A DNA stretch of 22,945 nt from CAYRVX01 sp964642165 (GCA_964642165.1 CAZXOC010000097.1:1-22945); one strand, 5' to 3'; counted from the first letter of the stretch, positions 1 through 8,903 are shown. Notes: a model not told the origin generated them from the sequence alone. Program-made: numbers and translations.

Positions 1-1
1 C

Positions 2-1426
2 ACGTTCCTGATGAAGGGCCACAGCCTGGACTTCTTCAACTTCTACCGGCTGGCCGACAACGCCTTCGTCTACGAGACGTCCAACCGCGGCCCGCGCGTC
101 TGGGGCTGGGACAGCTACCTCTGCGACGTCGGGCGCGTCGTCTCGGCGAAGATGCACAAGCGCTTCGGCATCTACGTCAAGCCGCATCGCGGGGCGCCCG
201 TCCAGCGGGCCCTCGCCGCCGCCGGCCGCGGGGCGACGATGCTCTACTGGTACACCTACGGGCCGGACTACAAGAAAGGCGACAGCTTCTCCCAGAGCCG
301 CGAGGCCCTCGCCCTCGTGAGCAAGGCCGCTGCCCTGCTGGGCAAGACGGAGGACGTCCTGTACGGCTCGCGCTGGATGCATCCCGCGCAGGTCGCCGTC
401 GTCAAGCCGCGGTCGAGCGAGATCTGGATGCGCCTCGACCGCACGCCGGCGCGCGAGGCCGCCTGGGAGAACGCCAAGTGGACCTACGCCGCCCTCCAGC
501 ACGCCCACGTGCCCGTCGACCCGCTCGACGAGGAGATGCTCGCGACGGACGACCTCTCCGGGTACAGGGTCATCTACGTCAGCGGGCCGAACCTGACCTG
601 CGCCGCCGCGGCAAAGCTCGCCACGTGGGTCGCCGCCGGAGGGACGCTCTACACGAGCGGCTGGGGGCTCGTCCGCGATGAGGCCAATCAGCCGCTGAAG
701 GCGCTCCAGCCGGTGCTCGGCCTCCGGGCGCGCCGAGAGCCCGAGATGTACTACCGCGTGTCCCTCTACGGCGCGGGGCGGATCGAGTCCTACAGCGATC
801 CCGGCCGGGCGATCGCCCCCGTGCCGAAGGGCGCGAAGGTCCTCGCCGCCGAGGCCATGAAGGGCGGGTTCGTCCCCGTCATCGGGCGTGAAGTGCTCCA
901 GCCGGCGGCCGGGACGCACGTGCTCGCGAAGTTCGCCGACGGCTCGGCGGCCCTGACGCGCAACCGCTGGGGCAAGGGGCGGGCCTACGTGGCGGGCTTC
1001 TTCCCCGGCCTGGAGTACAGCGCGGGCATTCGCCACGACCGGTTCGACATGACGCGCGACCTCGATGCGGCGCGGCGGGCGTTCGTGGCCGCCCCGGCCG
1101 TGGAGCGCGTGCAGCCGGTGGTCGACGCGTCGCTGCCGACGGTGGAAGGCGTGCTCCTCGCCAGCGACGCCACGGGCCGGCGGGCCGTCACGCTCGCCAA
1201 CTGGGCCTACCGCGTCGTCGCCCACCGCAAGCGGGGCAAGCGCGTCTCCGTCGTGGCGGGCATCGTGCCCGCGACGGACCTGGCGGTGCGCATCCGCGGC
1301 GCGGGGCGGGTCCGCAAGGTCACCTCGGCCATGCGGGACGAGCCACTGAAGTTCGACGTCGCCGCCAACGTGCTCACCGTCCGCCTGCCGCGCCTGGACG
1401 AGGGCGACGTGCTGCTCCTGGAGTAG
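2..1426 (+). CDS. Beta-galactosidase-like glycoside hydrolase (GH42-type, trimerisation domain), 5'-truncated by window edge
   Basis: The reading frame is open to the first bases of the window, and the first Met (base 11) lies inside conserved-looking barrel sequence, so the N-terminal catalytic part is probably cut off. The first ~110 residues resemble the end of a TIM barrel (for example GATMLYWYTYGPDY). Residues ~140-240 look like the GATase-like trimerisation domain of GH42 beta-galactosidases: an alternating helix/strand pattern with VIYVSGPNL and WVAAGGTLYTSGWG. Residues ~290-471 are beta-rich and end in a sandwich. By family, GH42-type enzymes remove terminal beta-galactose. The gene lies 63 bp upstream of a DUF4091 gene on the same strand and is probably co-transcribed with it. 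The catalytic Glu residues cannot be located because the N-terminal part is missing. It could instead belong to a related GH-A family with the same accessory domain. Confidence 0.65.
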   Translation, partial: TFLMKGHSLDFFNFYRLADNAFVYETSNRGPRVWGWDSYLCDVGRVVSAKMHKRFGIYVKPHRGAPVQRALAAAGRGATMLYWYTYGPDYKKGDSFSQSREALALVSKAAALLGKTEDVLYGSRWMHPAQVAVVKPRSSEIWMRLDRTPAREAAWENAKWTYAALQHAHVPVDPLDEEMLATDDLSGYRVIYVSGPNLTCAAAAKLATWVAAGGTLYTSGWGLVRDEANQPLKALQPVLGLRARREPEMYYRVSLYGAGRIESYSDPGRAIAPVPKGAKVLAAEAMKGGFVPVIGREVLQPAAGTHVLAKFADGSAALTRNRWGKGRAYVAGFFPGLEYSAGIRHDRFDMTRDLDAARRAFVAAPAVERVQPVVDASLPTVEGVLLASDATGRRAVTLANWAYRVVAHRKRGKRVSVVAGIVPATDLAVRIRGAGRVRKVTSAMRDEPLKFDVAANVLTVRLPRLDEGDVLLLE

Positions 1427-1435
1427 AGAACTCCC

Positions 1436-1459
1436 CCCCGGCGCCCCGCCGCGCCGGGG
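1436..1459 (+). terminator. GC-only hairpin between two glycosidase genes, possible weak terminator or attenuator
   Basis: CCCCGGCG (1436-1443) and CGCCGGGG (1452-1459) form a perfect 8-bp stem with an 8-nt loop, starting 10 bases after the upstream stop codon. No T-run follows, so a classical intrinsic terminator is not supported. The hairpin could stabilise the upstream mRNA end or partly terminate. In DNA this GC-rich it may also be chance. Confidence 0.25.
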
Positions 1460-1489
1460 CCCGAGCGTGTCAAGCAGAAGGTGGAACAC

Positions 1490-4117
1490 ATGGCAAGAGG
1501 GCAGTGGGCGGCGCTGGCGGTCCTGGTCCTGTCGGCGAATGGGCGGGCGGCCGCGGCGGGCGACGCGGCGGCGAGCCGCACGACCCTCGTCCTGAACGAG
1601 GGGAGCTTCTGGCGATACCACGTGACGCTTCGCAAGCCGACCGTGTCGGCCGGTGCGGGCCGCGCAGGCGCCGGCGGCGAATCGATCCCCGTCGTCCTGC
1701 CCGTGCAGGTGCCGTACCGCTCGTACCCCGGCATCGAGCACATGGAGACGCCCGCGCCCCCGGCCGACTGGACGCGGCGCGACTTCGACGACGCCGACTG
1801 GCCCCGCGCGCGGGCGGCGAGCCGCTGGGCCGATTCCATCGCGGTGGCCGCCTTCCCCCCGGCCGTGAGGTACTCCGTCGCCGTGCTGTGCATGCGAGGC
1901 AAGTTCGCCGTTCGCGATCCGTCGGCCGTCGAGGCCCTCACGCTGTCGCTGCGGTACCGCGGCGGCGTGGTGGTGTACCTGAACGGCCGGGAGGTCGCGC
2001 GCAAGGACGTGCCCGCCGGCCCGCCGGACGCCAACACGCCCGCGGCGCCCTACGGCGAGAAGGCGTTCGTGGACGCCGACGGCGAGCCGATTCCCGGCCC
2101 CTACCACGCGGGCAAGCGGATCAAAGCCGGCGAGAAGGGCCTCGCTCGGCGCATCGCGCGGCGCGACCGGGCGCTCGGGCCGCTGACCGTGCCGCGCGGC
2201 ATCCTGCGCAGCGGCGTAAACGTCCTGGCCGTTGAACTGCATCGCAGCGGCTACCACCCCTCCGCGATGCGGTGGTTCCGCCGGCCGCACGTCGGCAAGG
2301 AGTGCGCCTGGACGCCCATCGGCCTGACGCAGGTCCGCCTGGGGGCCTCGGGCACCGGCGCGGCGCTGAACGTCGCCCGGCCGCGGGGCCTGCACGTCTG
2401 GAACGAGGCCGTCAGCGACCGGGTCACGGCGCTGGACCACGGCGACCCGGGGCAGTCCCTGCGCCCGATCTCGATCGCGGCCGCTCGCAACGGCGCGTTC
2501 TCGGCCCGGGTGGTCGTCGGCTCGCGCGAGGCCATCCGGGACCTGCGGGCGCGGGCGAGCGATCTCGAGTCCGCCGGCGGGCGGATCGGCGCCTCGCGCG
2601 TGCAGGTCCGCTTCGCCCGCCTGGACGGGCGGTCGTACCAGCACCCCGACTGGTTCGACGGCCTCGAGGATCGCCCCCCCGCCGAGGTGCCCGTCCACAA
2701 GACGGGCGGCGCGGTCCAGCCGGTCTGGATCACGGTGCACGTCGCCCGGGACGTCCCGGCTGGGGACTACCGCGGGAGGCTGACGCTCTCGGCTCGCGGC
2801 GCGGGGCCCGTGACCGTGCCCGTCCACGTGAGCGTCGCCGACTGGGCGCTGCCCGACCCGCGGGACTTCCGCACCTACGTGGGCGTCTACCAGTCGCCGG
2901 CAACCCTCGCCCTCCAGTACAACGTGCCGGAGTGGTCCGAACGGCACTGGAAGCTGATGGCGCGGAGCTTCGAGCTGCTCGGGCGCCTCGGCAACAAGAT
3001 CGTCGTCATCCCGCTGTCGAACCGGACGCAGTTCGGCAACGACGAGGGGATGGTGACCTGGCTGCGCAAGCCGGACGGCTCGTTCGAGTACGACCTGAGC
3101 GTGCTCGGTCGGTACCTGGGCCTGGTCCGGGAGCACCTGGGGGCGGTGGATTTCGTGGCCATCCAGGTGTGGCACTCGCGGGGCTGGCAGACGCTGGCGG
3201 CGGACCAGCAGAACACCGTGACGGTGATCGACCGCCGCAGTGGGCGGCGCGAGCGCATGCAGGTGCCGCGCTTCGGCACGGAGCAGAGCAAGCGCTTCTG
3301 GAAGCCGGTGCTCGACGCCGTCCGCAAGCGCCTCGCCGCGGCCGGGCTGGCCCGAGCGATGTGCCTGGGCATCTTCTCCGACGGCACGGCCCCGCCCGAG
3401 GTGCTGCGGGCGTTCGACGAGATCGTGCCCGGCGGGGCGAAGTGGCAGCGCGGCTGTCACAGCGTCACGCGGAAGGCCGAGGCCTACCCGCTCAAGGGCG
3501 GCGGGCGCGTGGTCTGCCACGAGTTCTGCTACGGCTTGGACTTCGGCGACCCGGCGGAGAAGCTCCCGCCGATCTGGGACCAGCGCCGGCGCCCCGGCGT
3601 GGCGTTCATCCGCCACAACTTCGACGACCGGCTGAGCCTGCTGAAGTACCGGACGATGCCCGAGCGGGCGCTGTACTGCGGCTGCCGGGGCATCGGGCGC
3701 ATCTGCCTGGACTACTGGGACGTGCTCCGCGTCGACGAGCACAGACGCCGGAACCTATACAACCGCTGGCCGCACTCGAGCTGCGCCCAGCGCGAGCCGA
3801 ACCTGTTCCGCCTGGCCTGGCCGTCGCCCGACGGGGCCGCGCCCACCGTGCGCTACGTGCAGTTCCGCGAGGGCATCCAGGACGCCGAGGCCCTGATCGC
3901 CGTCGCCGAGGCGCTGGCGAAGCACGCCGACCGGCTGGGACCCGCCCTCGCCGCCGAGTGCCGGCAGGTGCTCGTCGACCGGATCAACTTCTGCCGCCGC
4001 ACGTGCCCCGAAGGCCGAGGGACGTGGTTCCGCACGTATCACCACGGCTGGGGGAAGCTGACCGCCCGCATCTACGCCGCCGCGGCGAAGTCGGCCCGAC
4101 GCCTCGCCGGGCCGTAG
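1490..4117 (+). CDS. Secreted DUF4091 (GH123-like) protein with N-terminal jelly-roll domain
   Basis: ATG 1490 is preferred over the in-frame GTG at 1481 because AGAAGGTGG (1476-1484) sits 5 nt before it. The product is 875 aa. Residues 1-23 form a Sec signal peptide ending near GRAAAAG. Residues ~70-255 look like a galactose-binding-type beta-sandwich (DWTRRDFDDADWPRA; VVVYLNGREVAR). Residues ~320-450 form the beta-sandwich usual before DUF4091 barrels (VPAGDYRGRLTLSA), followed by a TIM-barrel region. Residues 788-803 (VRYVQFREGIQDAEAL) carry the hallmark of the DUF4091 C-terminus. Proteins of this fold include GH123 beta-N-acetylgalactosaminidases. I do not see the usual Asp-Glu catalytic pair; the matching stretch reads GIFSDGTAPPEVL (residues 627-639), so activity is uncertain. 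It lies in a glycosidase cluster between a GH42-like gene and a GH29 gene. Confidence 0.75.
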   Translation: MARGQWAALAVLVLSANGRAAAAGDAAASRTTLVLNEGSFWRYHVTLRKPTVSAGAGRAGAGGESIPVVLPVQVPYRSYPGIEHMETPAPPADWTRRDFDDADWPRARAASRWADSIAVAAFPPAVRYSVAVLCMRGKFAVRDPSAVEALTLSLRYRGGVVVYLNGREVARKDVPAGPPDANTPAAPYGEKAFVDADGEPIPGPYHAGKRIKAGEKGLARRIARRDRALGPLTVPRGILRSGVNVLAVELHRSGYHPSAMRWFRRPHVGKECAWTPIGLTQVRLGASGTGAALNVARPRGLHVWNEAVSDRVTALDHGDPGQSLRPISIAAARNGAFSARVVVGSREAIRDLRARASDLESAGGRIGASRVQVRFARLDGRSYQHPDWFDGLEDRPPAEVPVHKTGGAVQPVWITVHVARDVPAGDYRGRLTLSARGAGPVTVPVHVSVADWALPDPRDFRTYVGVYQSPATLALQYNVPEWSERHWKLMARSFELLGRLGNKIVVIPLSNRTQFGNDEGMVTWLRKPDGSFEYDLSVLGRYLGLVREHLGAVDFVAIQVWHSRGWQTLAADQQNTVTVIDRRSGRRERMQVPRFGTEQSKRFWKPVLDAVRKRLAAAGLARAMCLGIFSDGTAPPEVLRAFDEIVPGGAKWQRGCHSVTRKAEAYPLKGGGRVVCHEFCYGLDFGDPAEKLPPIWDQRRRPGVAFIRHNFDDRLSLLKYRTMPERALYCGCRGIGRICLDYWDVLRVDEHRRRNLYNRWPHSSCAQREPNLFRLAWPSPDGAAPTVRYVQFREGIQDAEALIAVAEALAKHADRLGPALAAECRQVLVDRINFCRRTCPEGRGTWFRTYHHGWGKLTARIYAAAAKSARRLAGP

Positions 4118-4210
4118 GCTACCGCCCGTTGCTCTTCCGCGGCTCGAAGTAGCGCAGCAGGATGCGCCCGACGACCCACTTGCCGCGGGTGTTGGCGTGG
4201 CGGCACGGCC

Positions 4211-4238
4211 TTGTTACGGTCGCGACGCGGGGTATGAT
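4211..4238 (+). promoter_or_regulatory. Sigma-70-type promoter candidate for the fucosidase gene
   Basis: TTGTTA (4211-4216) and TATGAT (4233-4238) are separated by 16 bp and match the -35 and -10 consensus at 4/6 and 5/6 positions. They stand out in a 163-bp, otherwise GC-rich gap. Transcription would start near 4245, giving a ~35-nt leader that contains the GGAGG ribosome site at 4268-4272. Confidence 0.5.
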
Positions 4239-4280
4239 CCGGTCGTGGAGATCCTGCGGCACGCTGCGGAGGCCAAGCGA

Positions 4281-5867
4281 ATGAGCACAGCGAAGGGACT
4301 TGCGGCCCTGTCGGCGGCGATCATCGTCCTGGCGGCGCCGGCCGGGTTCGCGTCGGGCGACGCGCCGGGCCCGATCTGCCAGTCGGTGCGGCTGGGCCCG
4401 CAAGACAGCATGGAGGAGATCGTTCGCAAGGCGGCCGGCGTCAAGCCGTCGCCGCGGCAGGTGGCGTGGCAGGAGCTGGAGTTCTACGCGTTCGTCCACT
4501 TCGGGATGAACACGTTCACCGATCGCGAGTGGGGCAACGGCAAGGAAAGCCCGAAGCTCTTCGCCCCCACGCAGTTCGACGCGCGGCAGTGGGCGGCCGC
4601 CTTCCGGGCCGCGCAGATGCGCATGGTCATCCTCACGTGCAAGCACCACGACGGCTTCTGCCTCTGGCCGAGCCGGTACACGGAGCACTCGGTGGCGAAC
4701 AGCCCGTGGAAGGGCGGCAAGGGCGACGTGGTCCGCGAGGTCGCCGGCGCCTGCCGGGAGGCGGGCCTGAAGTTCGGCGTGTACCTCTCCCCGTGGGACC
4801 GCCACGAGCCGACCTACGGCGACTCGCCCGCCTACAACCGGCACTTCCGCAACCAGCTCGCCGAGCTCCTGACCGGCTACGGCGAGATCGCCGCCGTGTG
4901 GTTCGACGGCGCGTGCGGCGAGGGGCCCAACGGCAAGCGCCAGGTCTACGACTGGCCCAGCTACTACCGCCTGATCCGCAAGCTCCAGCCCAACGCCACG
5001 ATCCACGTCCGCGGGCCGGACGTGCGCTGGTGCGGCAACGAGGCCGGCCGCACGCGAAAGAGCGAATGGAGCGTCATCCCCCTGCGTGGGTCGCCCGAGG
5101 CCCATGCCTGGACCGACAAGCGCGGCGCCGACCTCGGCAGCCGGGCGCGGCTTCGCGGCGCTACGCACCTGGTGTGGTATCCCGCGGAGGTCAACACGTC
5201 GATCCGCCCGGGCTGGTTCTACCACGCGCGCCAGGACGGCCGCGTCAAGGCGCTCGACCACCTGCTGCGGATCTACTACGGCTCGGTGGGCGGCAACGCG
5301 ACGTTCCTGCTGAACGTCCCGCCCGACCGGCGCGGGCGAATCCACGAGAACGACGTCCGTCGGCTGGCCGAACTGGGCAAGGTGCTGCGGGCGTCGTTCC
5401 GGACGGACCTGGCGAAGGGGGCGGCGGCCCGGGCCTCGGCCGAACGCGGGCGCGACGGCACGCACGCGGCCGCCCTGGCCGTCGACGGCAAGACGAGCAC
5501 GTACTGGTCCACCGACGACGGCGTGACGTCGGCGGCGCTGGAGGTCGACCTGGGCGAGGCGAGGACCTTCAACCGCGCGATGCTCCAGGAGGCCGTTCGC
5601 GTCGGGCAGCGGATCGAGCGGTTCGTGCTGGAGGCCCGGGTGGACGGGGAATGGAAGGGGTTGGCCGAAGCGACGGTCGTGGGCTACAAGCGGCTGCTGC
5701 GGTTCCCGGAGGTCACCGCGCGGCAGGTGCGGGTGCGGATCCTCGAGTCGCGGCTGTGCCCGACGCTGTCGACCTTCGCGCTGTACCGGGCCCCGGCGGT
5801 CCCGACGGCCCCCGCCGCCCGGGGCGCTAGGCGAACAGCTCCTTCGCGAAGGCTAGATCCTCGGTGA
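4281..5867 (+). CDS. Secreted GH29 alpha-L-fucosidase with C-terminal F5/8-type C (CBM32-like) domain
   Basis: It hydrolyses terminal alpha-L-fucose from glycans, by family. ATG 4281 follows GGAGG (4268-4272) with 8-nt spacing and starts a signal peptide (residues 1-26, hydrophobic AALSAAIIVLAAPAG). The frame stays open upstream to ~4197, but without a better start. GH29 landmarks of the 528-aa product are FVHFGMNTF (71-79), CKHHDGFCLW (120-129), VWFDGACGEGPNG (206-218) with D209 as the expected nucleophile, and GNATFLLNVPPDRRG (338-352). Residues ~390-505 form a discoidin-like sandwich (ALAVDGKTSTYWST), likely carbohydrate-binding. The domain order fits the broader-specificity GH29 group often found in planctomycetes and Bacteroidetes. 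The last ~14 codons overlap the 3' end of the convergent isomerase gene (5827-5867), and the tail is basic and low in complexity. Confidence 0.9.
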   Translation: MSTAKGLAALSAAIIVLAAPAGFASGDAPGPICQSVRLGPQDSMEEIVRKAAGVKPSPRQVAWQELEFYAFVHFGMNTFTDREWGNGKESPKLFAPTQFDARQWAAAFRAAQMRMVILTCKHHDGFCLWPSRYTEHSVANSPWKGGKGDVVREVAGACREAGLKFGVYLSPWDRHEPTYGDSPAYNRHFRNQLAELLTGYGEIAAVWFDGACGEGPNGKRQVYDWPSYYRLIRKLQPNATIHVRGPDVRWCGNEAGRTRKSEWSVIPLRGSPEAHAWTDKRGADLGSRARLRGATHLVWYPAEVNTSIRPGWFYHARQDGRVKALDHLLRIYYGSVGGNATFLLNVPPDRRGRIHENDVRRLAELGKVLRASFRTDLAKGAAARASAERGRDGTHAAALAVDGKTSTYWSTDDGVTSAALEVDLGEARTFNRAMLQEAVRVGQRIERFVLEARVDGEWKGLAEATVVGYKRLLRFPEVTARQVRVRILESRLCPTLSTFALYRAPAVPTAPAARGARRTAPSRRLDPR

Positions 5868-6621
5868 TGAGCTGGTCCGTCGCGGCGCGGGCGCTGTACT
5901 CGGCCGACAGGCAGACGGGGCCCCGGTAGCCGCGCTTCTTGAGCTCGGCCGCGACCGTCGGCCAGTGGCACAGGCCCTCGCGCCCGGACGTCCAGTGATG
6001 ACGCCACTCGGCGACGTCGGCGTCGGCGTCGTCCCGTCGCGCCCAGATGCCGTTCTTCAGGTTCACCATGCCCAGGTGGCTCCAGAGGATGTTGACGGCC
6101 AGCTCGGGCCTCTCGCCGTTGAGGGCGCAGTGGGCGGGGTCCCACACGGCGGTGAAGTGCTTCGGGTCGTAGCGGCCGATCAGGCTGCGGATGCCCATGG
6201 CGTGCGGCACGAAGAAGTCGCAGTGGTTCTGGATGCCGATCGCCACCCCGTGCTCGGCGAGGAGGGGGACGAGGGCGCCGAATTCCGCCTGGAGCCGCGC
6301 CTCGCAGTTGAGGTAGCCCTCGGCCGGGTCGATCTGCGGGCAGATGCGGATGACGGGCACGCCGGCCTCGGCGCACGCGGCGATGGTCTGCTCGTCGGTC
6401 GGCCCGGCGACGCTGGCGATCCGCACGCCGCAGTCCGCCAGCACCTTCGCCGCCTCGGGCAGGCCCTCCCCGACGCCGGCCGGGGCGACCTGGAAGCCCG
6501 GGCGGACCGGCAGCTCGACGCCGTCGAAGCCCATCTCGTGCACGAAGCGGCCCAACTCGGGCAGCGGCATCGCCTTCCACGCCTTGGTGAAGACCGTGAA
6601 GCAGATCCCGTCGGTAGTCAT
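5827..6621 (-). CDS. Sugar phosphate isomerase/epimerase (xylose isomerase-like TIM barrel)
   Basis: The 264-aa product has no signal peptide and is likely cytoplasmic. ATG 6621 is preceded by AAGGAG at 7-nt spacing. The frame is open upstream to 6759, but that part overlaps the preceding gene and does not look like protein. Family signs (AP-endonuclease-2/xylose isomerase-like): start MTTDGICFTVFTK, GFDGVELPVR (31-40), RICPQ (92-96), IQNHCDF (130-136), VWDPAHC (159-165) with D161 and H164, NLKNGIW (187-193) and SAEYS (239-243) with E241. These acidic and His residues match the usual metal-site positions. Relatives isomerise or epimerise sugars, keto-sugars or inositols; the substrate here is not evident. 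It is the last gene of the minus-strand operon, 19 bp after the hydrolase gene, and its 3' end overlaps that of the convergent fucosidase by 41 bp. Confidence 0.85.
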   Translation of the reverse strand: MTTDGICFTVFTKAWKAMPLPELGRFVHEMGFDGVELPVRPGFQVAPAGVGEGLPEAAKVLADCGVRIASVAGPTDEQTIAACAEAGVPVIRICPQIDPAEGYLNCEARLQAEFGALVPLLAEHGVAIGIQNHCDFFVPHAMGIRSLIGRYDPKHFTAVWDPAHCALNGERPELAVNILWSHLGMVNLKNGIWARRDDADADVAEWRHHWTSGREGLCHWPTVAAELKKRGYRGPVCLSAEYSARAATDQLITEDLAFAKELFA

Positions 6622-6640
6622 CACGCGCTCCTTGGGTGGC

Positions 6641-8881
6641 CTACTCCGAAACGGGCACCAGTCGCAGACGGTTCTTGCCTTTCGTGATGCGGACGTCCGC
6701 CAGCGTGACCAGCCCCCACCTGTCGGCCGTCGCCTTGCCCGTCTGGACGACCTTGCCACCGGCCAGGCTCGTGTTCGTCCACGCCAGCTTCCGCCCCGGC
6801 GGGTGCTTGAATCGCTGGAGCCGGCGCGGCGTCACGTGGGCGGTGCACTCGCCCTTCGGCGCCTGGTCCACGAGGGCGACGGTCATCTCCCAGCGGGACG
6901 GCTCGTCCACGACGTCGTCGCCCTGCCAATACAGCCACCGGTTGGCGTGGCCCTCGGGGTCGCCGTCGTACCTGTCCTTGCGGCTGCGGCCGTCGCGACC
7001 CTTGTGGAGCTTCGGTTCGGCCAGCAGCTTGCCCGTCCCCGGATCGCCGTCGAGGCTGCAGGCGGTGAAGGCCGGCTGCGACTGATCGGTTCGGATGTCC
7101 AGCCGGGTCGTGCTGCCCGACGCGCCCGGGCCGGGCAGCGTGCTGCGAACGCCGTGACCGCCGAGGCCCCAATGGAAGATATGCGGCTGGCGGGTCTCCT
7201 GCAGGGCGCGGAAGTAGTCCAGGGCCTGCAGCCAGCCGATGCCGCCGTCGTCCTTGCCGTTGCCGAAGCACATCAGCGGCGCGTCGACCCGGGGGTGTGC
7301 GCGCAGCCACGCGGCGTCGTCGAAGTGCTCGAAGGCGGTCCGGCCGCTCTCGTGCTTCAGCTTCCAGTCCAGCCGCCCGTAGCACAGCTCGAACGAGCCC
7401 AGGAAGTGGGGCGTTCGGGCCGGCACGTGCACGCCGACCCAGCCGGAGCCCCACGCGACCCGCGCCGCACGGCGCAGCCCGTACGACAGCGACCCGCCGC
7501 CGCCCATGCTGTTGCCGCCGACGATCGTCCGCGTGCGGTCCACCTTCCACCGGCGAGCGACCCAGTCCAGGAAGGCGTCGTAGCGCTTCTGCGTGTAGGA
7601 GCGGACGACGCCCTTCGACCACGGCCGCCACGTGCCCTTCGCCTCGTGGTAGCCCGTCCACCAGTCGTAGGGGATCTGGTTTGTGGAGACGATCAGCGGC
7701 GAGGCCGGGCCGTGATACCACCAGCCGAAGCCGCCGTTGAGGCTCGCGCCCCAGCAGTGGAACGCGAGGTAGATCGGCGCCGGCCAGGTCACGTCCCCCG
7801 GGACGCCCACGAGGTAGTCGTACGGGCGGCTGGGCACGTTGCAGCGCGGCGGGGCCTCCCAGCGGACGTAGTAGTGCAGCGTCGGCTTGGCGCGGTACAT
7901 GAACCTCTCGGGCTTCTCGACGCGCTGGAGGACGGGTTCGCCGGGCCCGACAGTCTCGGCGATCGGCCCGACGACGTTGCCCTTCCCGAGCCGGTCGAGG
8001 TCCTCCTGTCCGTTGACGGCGGCCGTGACGGCGTACCACGCCTTGCCGGCCCTGGCCGGGTTGTGCGCGTAGATGCCCGTGCCCGGCGCCACGGGGGCCC
8101 GGCCGTCCTCGACGGCGTAACGCAGCGCCTCGGTGCCCGGCTTCGGGTAGACGCCGTAGTACTCGTCGTTCCAGCACGTCAGCGGGCCGATCTCGTCCAC
8201 GAGCCTCGCCTTGCCGATCGCCGCCGGCGTGGTCGGCTCCGTCGAGCGGTAGATGCGGTAGGTGATCTTGCGCGCGGCCGCGGCGAGCCGCTTCCTCGCC
8301 GCGCGGAGCTCCTTGACGGAGACGCGTTGGGTCGTGACGGGCGGGTCGACCTCCCGGAACGTCAGGATCGTCTGGCCGGCGCGATGACGAGCCGCCAATG
8401 CGGAGACGACCGGCAGCTTGCCCTTGCCCTTGCCCTTCCGCGCGACGGTCACCTCCAGCCGGGCCGTCTTGCCGTCCCAGCCGGGCAGGGACTCGATGAG
8501 GAGCTCGAGCGTCCCTCCCGCCTTCAGTGCCGCGCGGACGGCCTCGGTGGCGTCGAAGCTGCGGTACTGCGGCGGCATCAGCGGCAGGTCGGTCTCTCCG
8601 GATCGCACGGCCACCGGCAGCAGCGCCCGGCGGTCGTGGCCGTTGAAGACCGGGCGCCCGGGCCGGAAGACGGCCCGGTAGACCTCCGCGCCGCCCAGGA
8701 CCGACAGGTCGACCGTGACGACCTTGCCGGCGATCTTCACGGTTCCCGGATAGGTTGCGTCGGCGCCGGTGCCGAACGTGGCAGTCGTGGCAGCCGGCAA
8801 GGGCGCCGCGGCGGCAAGGACCAACCCGGCGGCCGCCAGGATCGCCGGACCGAGGCGGGCACGTCGGGGGAAGCGGTTCAT
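6641..8881 (-). CDS. Secreted alpha/beta-hydrolase-like protein with N-terminal beta domain
   Basis: The 746-aa product starts at ATG 8881 behind AAGGGAGAG, with a signal peptide (residues 1-30, RRARLGPAILAAAGLVLAAAAPLPA). Residues ~35-150 look like a beta-sandwich. Residues ~165-300 include an Fn3-like stretch (ITYRIYRSTEPTTPAAIG; LRYAVEDG; AWYAVTAAVNG). Residues ~330-600 form an alpha/beta-hydrolase-type domain: YLAFHCWG (371-378), a nucleophile elbow VGGNSMGGGGS with S458, an acidic pair in GNGKDDGG (D544/D545) and H576 in WGLGGHG, an order that fits a Ser-Asp-His triad. Residues ~610-746 are beta-rich and similar to C-terminal domains of PhoPQ-type or dienelactone-hydrolase-like proteins. 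An esterase or acyl-hydrolase removing substituents from glycans is plausible, but the substrate is unknown. It lies 22 bp from the oxidoreductase gene upstream and 19 bp from the isomerase gene downstream. Confidence 0.65.
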   Translation of the reverse strand: MNRFPRRARLGPAILAAAGLVLAAAAPLPAATTATFGTGADATYPGTVKIAGKVVTVDLSVLGGAEVYRAVFRPGRPVFNGHDRRALLPVAVRSGETDLPLMPPQYRSFDATEAVRAALKAGGTLELLIESLPGWDGKTARLEVTVARKGKGKGKLPVVSALAARHRAGQTILTFREVDPPVTTQRVSVKELRAARKRLAAAARKITYRIYRSTEPTTPAAIGKARLVDEIGPLTCWNDEYYGVYPKPGTEALRYAVEDGRAPVAPGTGIYAHNPARAGKAWYAVTAAVNGQEDLDRLGKGNVVGPIAETVGPGEPVLQRVEKPERFMYRAKPTLHYYVRWEAPPRCNVPSRPYDYLVGVPGDVTWPAPIYLAFHCWGASLNGGFGWWYHGPASPLIVSTNQIPYDWWTGYHEAKGTWRPWSKGVVRSYTQKRYDAFLDWVARRWKVDRTRTIVGGNSMGGGGSLSYGLRRAARVAWGSGWVGVHVPARTPHFLGSFELCYGRLDWKLKHESGRTAFEHFDDAAWLRAHPRVDAPLMCFGNGKDDGGIGWLQALDYFRALQETRQPHIFHWGLGGHGVRSTLPGPGASGSTTRLDIRTDQSQPAFTACSLDGDPGTGKLLAEPKLHKGRDGRSRKDRYDGDPEGHANRWLYWQGDDVVDEPSRWEMTVALVDQAPKGECTAHVTPRRLQRFKHPPGRKLAWTNTSLAGGKVVQTGKATADRWGLVTLADVRITKGKNRLRLVPVSE

Positions 8882-8903
8882 GTGGTCTCTCCCTTGGCGC
8901 CGC

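Noticed and set aside
4119..5465. Minus-strand frame with a protein-like tail (GKWVVGRILLRYFEPRK) just after the DUF4091 stop
   Set aside because: The tail looked like a possible remnant of a real gene, but the rest of the frame is shadow sequence under the fucosidase and I could not match the tail to a family. It is too short to annotate.
8415..8445. Short direct repeat (three copies of a CTTGCC unit) encoding Gly-Lys-Gly-Lys
   Set aside because: It is a small coding microrepeat in a linker between domains, with no sign of a larger repeat array or regulatory role.
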